Shown here: positions 6,753 through 13,384 of the stretch, piece after piece
How positions within the stretch are numbered: the first letter of the stretch is position 1
Layout of the letters: the number at the start of each line of letters is the position of its first letter
Source: CAYIBZ01 sp964361795
GTDB lineage: Bacteria > Patescibacteriota > Minisyncoccia > UBA6257 > WO2-44-18
Assembly (NCBI GenBank): GCA_964361795.1
Contig: CAYIBZ010000003.1
Location: forward strand, 1-42,515
Length of the DNA: 42,515 nucleotides
Reading direction: 5' to 3'
Made by a program: the position numbers and the translations under genes
The notes under the pieces: generated by a model
The model's database searches: none
Told to the model about the DNA's origin: nothing
Seen by the model: the letters and a program-made list of their open reading frames with translations, nothing else

Positions 6753-7922
6753 GTGCGCCTGATCTACACTGGAGAGCCAGCGCCGGAAAAATTTTCCAAA
6801 TCTATCTTTCTCGCCGGTCCGACGCCGCGTTCCCGCGATGTTCAGTCTTGGCGGACGGAAGCACTTCGCCTTTTATTAAAGAAAGGATATGACGGAGCGG
6901 TCTTTGTTCCAGAAAATCGTTTTCCGGACGATAAAGTAGATTACGACGATCAAATTGATTGGGAACACCGATATTTAAATATGTCTGATTGCGTCTTGTT
7001 TTGGATTCCGCGAGATCTCCAAACGCTTCCCGCTTTCACGACTAATGTGGAATTCGGATGGTGGGTTAATTCCGGGAAAACCGTGTTGGGATCGCCCAAA
7101 GACGCGCCGAAAATGGAATATCTAAACCGTTTTGCTGAACAAGAATTTGTGCCTCAAGCCGATACTCTTGAAGCAACTATTGACCTTGCGTTGAAATTTG
7201 TCGGTAACGGAGCCGATCGGGAAAGCGGCGAACGTTACATTCCAGTATACGTTTGGCGGACGCCATGGTTTCAGAAATGGTATCAGACGCAGAAAATGGC
7301 CGGCAACCGTTTGGAATCTGCCAAGGTTGATTGGGTTAAGCGAATTGGCAAGCAAAAAGAAAGAATTTATCTTTGGGCGTTGCATCCAAATGTTTTTATC
7401 GGCAGTGAGAATCGGCATAAAACCAACGAGTCGGTGTTGGGTCGTCCCGATGTTTCAACTATTGTGGTTTATAAACGCGGGCCAACGATTTTGACCAGCA
7501 AGGTAGCGCTAGTTCGGGAATTTCGCTCCTCTGCGGTTACGGAAGACGGATTTATTTGGGAAAATCCCAGCGGTTCTTCTCCGAATCTTTTTTTAGATCC
7601 GAAAGAAGCGGCAGTTGAAGAATTGGGCGAAGAAACAGGCCTGAAAATTTCTATTGATCGGTTAGTAGAACATGGAGGCCGCCAGCTTGCCGGCACTTTA
7701 TCAGTCCATCGATCCCATCTCTTTTCTCTTGAAGTAACCGACGAGGAATTGCTTTGGCTGGAATCCCAAAAAGGCATTCCCCATGGCGCCGATCTTGATA
7801 TTCCAACCGGCGAAAGGACGTATATTGAAATTATGACTGTCCGCGAAATGCTGTCACGGAACTTAACCGACTGGAGCCATATCGGCATGATCCTCTCTGT
7901 TCTTCAAAAAACGGGCAACTAG
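6753..7922 (+). CDS. Nucleoside 2-deoxyribosyltransferase-like domain fused to a Nudix hydrolase
   Basis: 389 residues from GTG 6753, chosen because GGAGG sits 8 nt upstream; the longer frame from TTG 6738 would place its start on that SD. Residues 16-115 match the nucleoside 2-deoxyribosyltransferase-like family: IFLAGPTPR, SWRTEALRLL, VFVPENR, YDDQIDWEH, FWIPR and TNVEFG with the likely catalytic Glu100. Residues about 205-375 form a Nudix domain with the helix AAVEELGEETGL (289-297), in which the catalytic glutamates are kept but the usual Arg is Glu. The fusion suggests cleavage of an N-glycosidic bond followed by hydrolysis of a pyrophosphate such as ADP-ribose. It lies between pncB and nadA, so NAD turnover or removal of the NrtR ligand is an attractive but unproven role. 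Confidence 0.85.
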   Translation: MRLIYTGEPAPEKFSKSIFLAGPTPRSRDVQSWRTEALRLLLKKGYDGAVFVPENRFPDDKVDYDDQIDWEHRYLNMSDCVLFWIPRDLQTLPAFTTNVEFGWWVNSGKTVLGSPKDAPKMEYLNRFAEQEFVPQADTLEATIDLALKFVGNGADRESGERYIPVYVWRTPWFQKWYQTQKMAGNRLESAKVDWVKRIGKQKERIYLWALHPNVFIGSENRHKTNESVLGRPDVSTIVVYKRGPTILTSKVALVREFRSSAVTEDGFIWENPSGSSPNLFLDPKEAAVEELGEETGLKISIDRLVEHGGRQLAGTLSVHRSHLFSLEVTDEELLWLESQKGIPHGADLDIPTGERTYIEIMTVREMLSRNLTDWSHIGMILSVLQKTGN

Positions 7923-7933
7923 CCCGTTTTTTT
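7911..7933 (+). terminator. Intrinsic terminator after the fusion gene
   Basis: ACGGGC pairs with GCCCGT across AACTA, with a seven-T tail; the A-run before the stem could extend it. The stop codon of the fusion gene overlaps the loop and stem. Confidence 0.8.
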
Positions 7934-7945
7934 ATTCTCCGTTTG

Positions 7946-7954
7946 TGTTATAAT
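7946..7954 (+). promoter_or_regulatory. Extended -10 promoter of nadA
   Basis: TGTTATAAT (TGn plus a consensus -10) lies 27 nt before the nadA start. The -35 region is only a T-run from the preceding terminator. Expected start near 7961 leaves a short leader containing GAAAGG. Confidence 0.65.
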
Positions 7955-7981
7955 GCGGTCAGTAATTTGAAAGGACGCGCC

Positions 7982-9154
7982 ATGATCGCGCGTGAGCTGG
8001 CCGAAAAATGGCACGATCTTTTTTCTCGCTATGCCGAAGATTTGTACCCGGGCCGATATACTTGGACAAAATGTTTGGAATTGGCGGAGATGGCAACTGA
8101 AATTAAACGGCTTGCCAAGGAAAAACAGTCTATGATCGTCGCGCACAATTATCTATATCCGGAATTTCATGAGATTGCCGATTTGATCGGCGATTCTCTT
8201 GGTTTAAGTCTGCGTGTTCAAGAGGTTGGGGCAAAGCGCGTGGATTTTCAAAGCGTTTTCTTCATGGGCGCCACTGCCAAGATTATTACCGGCGGCGCCA
8301 CGCGGGTTTTCGTTTCTGATTACCCGGAGGTTCTCGGCTGTTCGCTGGTTTTTGGCACCGATTACGAATGGATTGAAAATTGGAAGCGTCAAAACCCGGA
8401 TGGAGTGCTCGTTACTTACATAAATAGCGACGCCTATACGAAATCTATCAGCGATTTTATTTCCACTTCCCGCAATACGGACAAAATTATCGTTTATGCC
8501 GCCAAAATGTTTCCGGGCAGAAAAATTCTTGTTCTTCCGGACAAGTTTTTGGGTTATGTCATGAAAGCAAAAGCAGTTGAGCAGGGCGTGGATCCGAATT
8601 TAATTGATATTTATAGCTATGAAAAAAGTTTCGGTCCGAGTCCTCTTCAAAGTTGGCATGCCGCTTGCTACGTTCATGAAGAAATTGGAATGGACGCGGC
8701 CGATGTCGCGCTTATTGAAAATCCGGAAGACGAATTGATGATTCATCCGGAATGCGGTTGCGCATCATCTTGTTTGTTGAAGCTCCAACAAGGCGTCATT
8801 CCTCGGGCCAGAGCTTATTTTCTTTCTACCGAACAAATGGTGGAACGCGCCAGATTATCTCCGGCGAAGAAAATGATTGTTGCGACAGAGAAGGGAATGA
8901 TTTATCGCTTACGAAAAGAAATCCCGGAAAAAGAATTTATTCCCGTTTCCATGAAAGCCGAATGCCGTTATATGAAAGCCAATACGTTTGAAAAGCTTTT
9001 GACTTCTTTGCGGAGCGACCGTTTGGAAATTGTTCTTTGCGACGATTGCTGTGATCCTAAAAACCCGCGCCAAGATTTTTATTCCATTCATATTCAAAAA
9101 TCAATCGCCCAAAAAGCCAAAGTTGGCATTGACCGGATGCTGGCCATCAAATGA
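7982..9154 (+). CDS. nadA: Quinolinate synthase
   Basis: Condenses iminoaspartate with dihydroxyacetone phosphate to quinolinate on a 4Fe-4S cluster, the second step of de novo NAD synthesis. 390 residues from ATG 7982 with GAAAGG 7 nt upstream; an in-frame TTG at 7943 lies inside the promoter and is rejected. Family signatures are IVAHNYLYPEFHEIADLIGDSLGLS, LGCSL (first cluster Cys), the ACYVHEE segment (second Cys) and HPECGC (third Cys), plus ATEKGMIYRL. No nadB, aspartate dehydrogenase or nadC is in the window. Promoter and terminator on both sides make it a single-gene unit. Confidence 0.93.
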   Translation: MIARELAEKWHDLFSRYAEDLYPGRYTWTKCLELAEMATEIKRLAKEKQSMIVAHNYLYPEFHEIADLIGDSLGLSLRVQEVGAKRVDFQSVFFMGATAKIITGGATRVFVSDYPEVLGCSLVFGTDYEWIENWKRQNPDGVLVTYINSDAYTKSISDFISTSRNTDKIIVYAAKMFPGRKILVLPDKFLGYVMKAKAVEQGVDPNLIDIYSYEKSFGPSPLQSWHAACYVHEEIGMDAADVALIENPEDELMIHPECGCASSCLLKLQQGVIPRARAYFLSTEQMVERARLSPAKKMIVATEKGMIYRLRKEIPEKEFIPVSMKAECRYMKANTFEKLLTSLRSDRLEIVLCDDCCDPKNPRQDFYSIHIQKSIAQKAKVGIDRMLAIK

Positions 9155-9163
9155 TCATACAAT

Positions 9164-9192
9164 ACCCCGATTCAAAAATCGGGGTTATATTT
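9164..9192 (+). terminator. Intrinsic terminator after nadA
   Basis: ACCCCGATT pairs with AATCGGGGT across CAAA, followed by TATATTTT. It leaves only 12 nt before the nadD ATG, in which TTATAT (9185-9190) sits 7 nt before the start and may be a leaderless -10 box. Confidence 0.75.
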
Positions 9193-9197
9193 TATAG

Positions 9198-9788
9198 ATG
9201 AAGAAAATAGTTATTTATGGCGGCGCTTTTAGTCCGCCTCACATTGGGCACGCGTCATCTGTTGAGATCGTGACGCGCCTTTTCCCTTGTGATGAAATTT
9301 GGATTATGCCGTCCGCTGACCGGCATGACAAAAAAATTACCGCGTCAGCCAGCCATCGCCTCAAGATGCTGAAAATTTTGATAAAAGAGTTTTTTCCAAA
9401 TCCAAAAATACCCGTTAAACTTTCAACTTTGGAAATCGATCGCCCAAAACTGACCACCACTTACGAAACTAAATTAGAATTAGAAAAAAAATATCCCGGC
9501 GCCGAATTTTGGTTTCTAATCGGATCAGATCTGTTATTGGACATTGAAAATAAATGGGTTAACGGCAAAGACCTCTATCAATCCGCCAATTTTTTAGCTA
9601 TTAAAAAAAGCGACGCGCCTCTGCCCGATATTTTGCCGCCGAAATTCAGGCTTTTAGAGAAAGAAGTTTTTTGGATAGATATTTCCAGCACGTTTATCAG
9701 AAATCTTCTAGGAAAGGGTTATTCCGGGCTTCCATATATTTCTCCCGGCGTCGCGGAATACGTAAGAAAGAACGGTTTATATCAGTAG
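9198..9788 (+). CDS. nadD: Nicotinate-nucleotide adenylyltransferase
   Basis: Adenylates nicotinate mononucleotide to nicotinate adenine dinucleotide, the substrate of NadE. 196 residues, normal for NadD. The nucleotidyltransferase signature GGAFSPPHIGH is at residues 8-18, PSADRHDKK follows strand 2, IGSDLLLDI is mid-protein, and the ISSTFIR motif is near residue 162. It links both PncB and a NadA/NadC route to NadE. No SD precedes the ATG, and the gene starts directly after the nadA terminator. Its end overlaps the convergent glycosyltransferase by 7 bp. Confidence 0.93.
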   Translation: MKKIVIYGGAFSPPHIGHASSVEIVTRLFPCDEIWIMPSADRHDKKITASASHRLKMLKILIKEFFPNPKIPVKLSTLEIDRPKLTTTYETKLELEKKYPGAEFWFLIGSDLLLDIENKWVNGKDLYQSANFLAIKKSDAPLPDILPPKFRLLEKEVFWIDISSTFIRNLLGKGYSGLPYISPGVAEYVRKNGLYQ

Positions 9789-11251
9789 CGGCCCTTCGGC
9801 GTTACCCAAAATCCTAGCCGGAATTTCCCTCCCAGCATTAAGCGAGTTTGGGCTTCCAAAGCGGGTATGGACCCAAAAATAATTAATGTGGCTGGCATTA
9901 AAATCCATTGTAAGAAATACCCGAGATAATGATACGGCTTAAACCAATTGGGCTTTTTGGGCAAAAGGATTACCGATAGAATCGCCGAAGTGACAATGCC
10001 AGCGCTTGCCGCTAACATTATTCGATGAGTGATCATCGGGAGATTATGGGACAATAATGTGTAATTAAAACTTTCTCCTCCCAATAATATCGGAAGCCAG
10101 CCAAGGGCAAAAATAATTAAAGAATTAGTCGCCCAGGAGTGCATTCCTTCTATTTGATTAAACGCCCAGAAAAGCTTGGCCTTTAAGGGAATATTTTTTT
10201 TGGAAAATCCGGAAAGCAAGTAAGGGATATTTTCCGCGCCATAAGCCCATCGCCTTTGCTGTTTGTAAGTATTAAGAAGAGTTTTAGAAAATGTTGGAGC
10301 GACATTGGCATCCATGGAAATCGGATAGAGCAACGGCACAACGCGCCAATCGCCATTGTAATGAAGATAGCATTGCCAAAAGATTCTTGAATCTTCTGAA
10401 ACGATGTTTCGGTGCCAATAGCCAATTTCCACCAGCGCTTTAAATGGCATTGAATGAGACGAGAAAGTTGTCAATCGTTCCGGGCGGGACTGTTGCATCA
10501 AATGCCAAAAAGTAGCGGAAAAAGACACCACTCTCGCTAGCGCCGGAGCTTGGTAAATATTATTCATGAAAAATGGTATCGGCTGGAAACTGGAACGTTG
10601 CGGATGCTCGCAAGTCAGAAAATTATAGGTAAGGCACCCGAAATAATCCGGAAAGATTTGAGTATCAATGTCAAAAACCGAAACCAAGATGTTTTCATGC
10701 GGTATCTTTAGAGGATCAATGGCTGATTGTTTCACTTCTTGCGCGGCCCAAGATTCATTTGACCCCTTGCCCGGTATTTCATCAGGCAAATCTTTAGGAT
10801 GGTTTGTGACAATGAGCTTAAAGAAATAGTTTTCATATTCACTTTTAATTTTCTGGGCGATTTGTTTTGATTCCTCGCCCGCCCTTTCTTCGGTGGCCAG
10901 CGCCAAGATAAATCTATTTTTAGGATAATTGTTGTTTTTCAAACTTTCAAAAGTTTCTCGGATAACCCCATAAGGTTCGCTATGCATTGGCAAAATTACC
11001 AAATGATAAATATTTTCCCATTTAAGATTTTTTAGTTTTTCCTGCCAATTAGTTTTTAAATTGGATTTCATTTTGGAAAAGCTGGAGCGAAGATGAACTG
11101 AAAGATAAATAGTTTTAAAAAGCCAATAAATATCAAAAAGAATAATAAAAATCGCCGCCGCGATAGGCGTTAACCAAGAAAGCAGAAACATTAAAATTAA
11201 GGTCAGCCAAGACAAAAGTCCTGGTATCATTTCCAAGAGTCTATAGTTCAT
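9782..11251 (-). CDS. Membrane-bound family 2 glycosyltransferase
   Basis: 489 residues from ATG 11251; a TTG four codons upstream is also possible. Two N-terminal membrane helices (about residues 5-55) precede a cytosolic GT-A domain with a D-x-D-like FDIDTQ, the acceptor acid in SEDSRIFW and the QxxRW motif QQRRW, followed by at least three C-terminal helices. This is the layout of cellulose-synthase-like processive transferases, here probably for a surface polysaccharide. The front of the catalytic domain (LVILPMHSEP, KGSNESWAAQ) is recognisable though divergent. It lies just downstream of doxX on the same strand with 22 bp between them. The sugar and product are unknown. Confidence 0.85.
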   Translation of the reverse strand: MNYRLLEMIPGLLSWLTLILMFLLSWLTPIAAAIFIILFDIYWLFKTIYLSVHLRSSFSKMKSNLKTNWQEKLKNLKWENIYHLVILPMHSEPYGVIRETFESLKNNNYPKNRFILALATEERAGEESKQIAQKIKSEYENYFFKLIVTNHPKDLPDEIPGKGSNESWAAQEVKQSAIDPLKIPHENILVSVFDIDTQIFPDYFGCLTYNFLTCEHPQRSSFQPIPFFMNNIYQAPALARVVSFSATFWHLMQQSRPERLTTFSSHSMPFKALVEIGYWHRNIVSEDSRIFWQCYLHYNGDWRVVPLLYPISMDANVAPTFSKTLLNTYKQQRRWAYGAENIPYLLSGFSKKNIPLKAKLFWAFNQIEGMHSWATNSLIIFALGWLPILLGGESFNYTLLSHNLPMITHRIMLAASAGIVTSAILSVILLPKKPNWFKPYHYLGYFLQWILMPATLIIFGSIPALEAQTRLMLGGKFRLGFWVTPKGRY

Positions 11252-11273
11252 ACCAGCTAACAACTAGCGGCTA

Positions 11274-11678
11274 TTATAATATGATTCTCCAGTAGTTGTC
11301 TAAAGAATAAGCTCCCGCGCCAAGCGTGGAAAGTAAAAGCGCGATAGACATAATGGAAAGATCAAGCTCATAACCGCCAACTAGTTTCTGGCCCCTTTTC
11401 ATTTTCCAAATAACCGCGACCAGCATATCAATCGCTAAAAATGGCGCCGCCAATTGAGTGTATAAGCCAACTAAGACGGCAAGACCGCCAACAAATTCCA
11501 CAACAGCAACGATTGTTCCCCAAAAAATTCCGGGCTTGAAACCCATCATCTCAAAATTCTGCGCCGTTGTTTTGAGAGACTTTAGTTTTGGCAATCCATG
11601 CGCCAAAAAAATCGCCGCCAAAACTAATCGAGCCGCTAACAACGCCCAATCGCTAAAAAGTGATAATAAAATAACCAT
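11274..11678 (-). CDS. DoxX family membrane protein
   Basis: 134 residues with four predicted membrane helices: LLAARLVLAAIFLAHGLPKL, the FWGTIVAVVEFVGGLAVLVG stretch, LAAPFLAIDMLVAVIW, and LSIMSIALLLSTLGAGAYSL. AHGLPKL and VEFVGGLAVLVGL are typical of the DoxX/SURF4 fold, which in other bacteria is tied to redox stress or quinone-related functions. There is no SD. TGTTATAAT ends 7 nt before the ATG, a leaderless arrangement. It is probably co-transcribed with the glycosyltransferase downstream. Confidence 0.85.
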   Translation of the reverse strand: MVILLSLFSDWALLAARLVLAAIFLAHGLPKLKSLKTTAQNFEMMGFKPGIFWGTIVAVVEFVGGLAVLVGLYTQLAAPFLAIDMLVAVIWKMKRGQKLVGGYELDLSIMSIALLLSTLGAGAYSLDNYWRIIL

Positions 11679-11685
11679 TGAAATT

Positions 11686-11694
11686 ATTATAACA
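11686..11694 (-). promoter_or_regulatory. Extended -10 promoter of doxX, 7 nt before the ATG
   Basis: On the minus strand TGTTATAAT is followed by AATTTCA and the ATG. Transcription should start at or within 1-2 nt of the start codon. The same TGTTATAAT-N7-ATG layout occurs before recO. Confidence 0.65.
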
Positions 11695-11718
11695 CATCGC
11701 TATATTAAGTGATATTAA

Positions 11719-11793
11719 GGCCTCGTCGTCTAATGGCCAGGACATGTCCCTTTCACGGATAAAATACGGGTTCGATTCCCGTCGAGGCTACCA
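11719..11793 (+). tRNA. tRNA-Glu (anticodon TTC)
   Basis: 75 nt with encoded CCA. The acceptor stem GGCCTCG pairs with CGAGGCT (one G-U), discriminator A at 11790. The anticodon loop CTTTCAC gives TTC, and the T arm is GGGTTCGATTCCC. The tsaD start codon begins at the very next base. Confidence 0.96.
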
Positions 11794-12912
11794 ATGAAAA
11801 TTCTCGCTATTGAGACCAGTTGCGATGAAACTGCCGCGGCTCTTGTGGAAGCGGGCGGCGGTTTGAGGGCGCCGCGTTTCAAGGTTTTGAAAAATATCGT
11901 TTCTTCACAGATAAAAATTCACCGCCCCTTTGGCGGCGTTGTTCCCAATCTCGCAAAACGCGAACACATTAAAAATTTACCGAAAATTTTAAAACACTTC
12001 AAACACCGAACATCTGACATCAAACTTATAGCGGTAACCGTCGGTCCCGGACTTGAACCGGCGCTTTGGACCGGCATAGAGTTTGCGAATGGTCTCGCCA
12101 AAAAATTAAATAAACCGCTGATTGGCGCCAACCATATGGAAGGCCACCTTTACTCTAATTGGTTGCCGGGCGGTCGAGGAGCTAGAAATATAAAATTTCC
12201 GGCGATAGCGTTGGTAGTAAGCGGCGGACACACGATTTTGTTAAGAATGAGTTCGCTGACCAAATGGAAAAAGTTGGGCGAAACTCGCGACGATGCCGCT
12301 GGGGAAGCGTTTGACAAGGTAGCGCGGCTTTTGGGACTGCCATATCCTGGCGGCCCGGAAATTCAAAAAATTGCCGCCAAAGGAAATCCAAAAGCGATAA
12401 ATTTTCCTCGGCCCATGCTTCGCGATAAAAACCTCGCAAAATCGCTTCGCGATCACGGGACAAGTTATGATTTTAGTTTTTCCGGATTAAAGACCGCGGT
12501 GCTTTATTATTTACGCGATAAGTTTCCAGCAACGAATAACGAATCTGTTACGAATAAACGAATTACGAATTCGTATATTCGTAAATTCGAAAAAGATTCG
12601 CTATTCGTTGATAAAATAGCTGATATCGCCGCCAGCTTCCAACAAGCGGTAATTGATACGTTAGTTGGCAAAACGATTCGAGCCGCCAGAGAATACGGAG
12701 CTAAATCGGTACTTTTATGCGGCGGAGTGTCAGCCAACAAAGCATTGCGTGAACAACTCGAACACTTAACATCTAACTTCCAACTCGCTTTTCACGTTCC
12801 CGATTTTAAGTTCAACACCGACAATGCCGCCATGATTGCCGCCGCGGCTTATATTCAACATCTGCGAAAGAAAAAGCTAAAGATAGAAGCTCAATCCAAC
12901 TTGAATTTATAA
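11794..12912 (+). CDS. tsaD: tRNA N6-threonylcarbamoyladenosine synthase subunit TsaD
   Basis: Transfers threonylcarbamoyl to A37 of ANN-decoding tRNAs, with TsaB/TsaE partners in bacteria. 372 residues beginning MKILAIETSCDETAAAL, the canonical N-terminus, so the start is firm. Metal ligands are in HMEGH (about 114-118), glycine motifs in VVSGGHT, and the C-terminal TDNAAMIAAAAY is intact. It is longer than usual because heptamer-derived DNA adds residues at about 68-80, 244-275 and 320-335. The start codon abuts the CCA of tRNA-Glu. The only SD-like sequence, GAGG at 11784-11787 with 6-nt spacing, lies in the acceptor stem of that tRNA. Confidence 0.95.
   Translation: MKILAIETSCDETAAALVEAGGGLRAPRFKVLKNIVSSQIKIHRPFGGVVPNLAKREHIKNLPKILKHFKHRTSDIKLIAVTVGPGLEPALWTGIEFANGLAKKLNKPLIGANHMEGHLYSNWLPGGRGARNIKFPAIALVVSGGHTILLRMSSLTKWKKLGETRDDAAGEAFDKVARLLGLPYPGGPEIQKIAAKGNPKAINFPRPMLRDKNLAKSLRDHGTSYDFSFSGLKTAVLYYLRDKFPATNNESVTNKRITNSYIRKFEKDSLFVDKIADIAASFQQAVIDTLVGKTIRAAREYGAKSVLLCGGVSANKALREQLEHLTSNFQLAFHVPDFKFNTDNAAMIAAAAYIQHLRKKKLKIEAQSNLNL
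12531..12593. repeat. Heptamer repeat with inverted half inside tsaD
   Basis: AACGAAT units (12531-12544 and 12550-12570, slightly degenerate) are followed by their inverted complement (ATTCGTA units to about 12590), meeting at the palindrome TACGAATTCGTA. The frame stays open and adds a non-conserved segment to TsaD. Weaker heptamer runs occur at about 11998-12026 and 12763-12788 in the same gene. Confidence 0.7.
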
Positions 12913-12954
12913 CTGCTTTTGATATTCTTTTGGAAGCTCTAAAAAGGAGATATA

Positions 12955-13221
12955 GTGAAAAGTGTGATTAGTATCGCGGCAATCATCATAACTTTTCTGA
13001 TTATTGTATTTGGCATTGGAGAACAGATTTTGAAGAATTACCGGAGAAAAAGCACCGAAGGGCTTTCTTTTCTTTTATTTCTATTAAGCTTTTTCGGCTG
13101 GTCTTCTTGGGCCGTTTACGGGCTTGTAATTAGGGATCCGTTGATGTTTGTCGCCCAATCCGCAGGCGCGTTAACAACCGTAATTGTTCTTATTCAATTT
13201 TTTGTTTACAGAAAAAAATAA
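12955..13221 (+). CDS. SemiSWEET-like small membrane transporter
   Basis: 88 residues, three predicted helices (about 5-25, 38-58, 62-83), the size of a bacterial SemiSWEET half-transporter that dimerises to carry sugars. The loop KNYRRKSTEGLSFLLFLL matches the family pattern after helix 1. The usual Pro-Gln of the PQ-loop is Glu-Gln here (GEQILKNY), so gating may differ. GTG start at 12955 with AGGAG 7 nt upstream. A strong hairpin follows the stop. Substrate is unknown. Confidence 0.75.
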   Translation: MKSVISIAAIIITFLIIVFGIGEQILKNYRRKSTEGLSFLLFLLSFFGWSSWAVYGLVIRDPLMFVAQSAGALTTVIVLIQFFVYRKK

Positions 13222-13265
13222 ACCGGTTCAACAAATGTTGGACCGGTTTTTCATTTTGGTTTATT
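13210..13265 (-). ncRNA. Possible short minus-strand RNA
   Basis: A full-consensus minus-strand promoter (TTGACA at 13295-13300, 18-bp spacer, TATAAT at 13271-13276 with TGC before it) points at the two-way terminator 20 nt downstream. Expected product is about 50 nt, ending with the hairpin and its U-rich tail. No ORF is visible in it. The RNA is predicted from signals only. Confidence 0.35.
13221..13254. terminator. Two-way terminator after the SemiSWEET gene
   Basis: AACCGGTTCAACA pairs with TGTTGGACCGGTT (13 bp with one G-U) over a 2-nt loop. A five-T run follows on the plus strand. On the minus strand the stem is followed by TATTTTTTTC, so it should stop transcripts from both sides. Confidence 0.85.
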
Positions 13266-13270
13266 ACCTA

Positions 13271-13300
13271 ATTATAGCATACTTAAAGCCATTTTGTCAA
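13271..13300 (-). promoter_or_regulatory. Consensus minus-strand promoter opposite valS
   Basis: TTGACA, 18 bp, TATAAT with an extended TGC. It is divergent from the valS promoter, and one arm of the 13303-13357 inverted repeat lies just upstream of each -35 or on it. Confidence 0.6.
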
Positions 13301-13302
13301 CT

Positions 13303-13357
13303 CTGATGCCAATATTTTTCGTATCATTAGTATATCGGTATCGCGTGTTGGCATCAG
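13303..13357. repeat. Separated inverted repeat upstream of valS
   Basis: CTGATGCCAA (13303-13312) and TTGGCATCAG (13348-13357) are perfect inverted copies 35 bp apart. The right arm contains the valS -35 box (TTGGCA) and the left arm adjoins the -35 of the opposing promoter. The repeat lies upstream of the likely transcript start, so it would work as DNA rather than RNA. Confidence 0.8.
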
Positions 13358-13376
13358 GAGAAGTTGGGTTTATACT
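13348..13376 (+). promoter_or_regulatory. Promoter of valS, leaderless arrangement
   Basis: TTGGCA (13348-13353), 17-bp spacer, TATACT (13371-13376), then 8 nt to the ATG at 13385. No SD lies at a usable distance from that ATG. Confidence 0.65.
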
Positions 13377-13384
13377 TTGAATCA

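Noticed and set aside
7122..7888. Long minus-strand frames opposite the fusion gene
   Set aside because: They are shadows of a well-supported coding frame, with no SD, promoter or domain similarity.
3770..9197. Further NrtR palindromes before the radical SAM gene, the fusion gene, nadA and nadD
   Set aside because: I looked for GTGT...ACAC at the same spacing in these promoter regions and found none, so these genes may not be under direct NrtR control.
13260..13384. T-box riboswitch ahead of valS
   Set aside because: No conserved T-box sequence or antiterminator is seen, and the promoter places the transcript start almost at the start codon, so there is no leader to hold a riboswitch.
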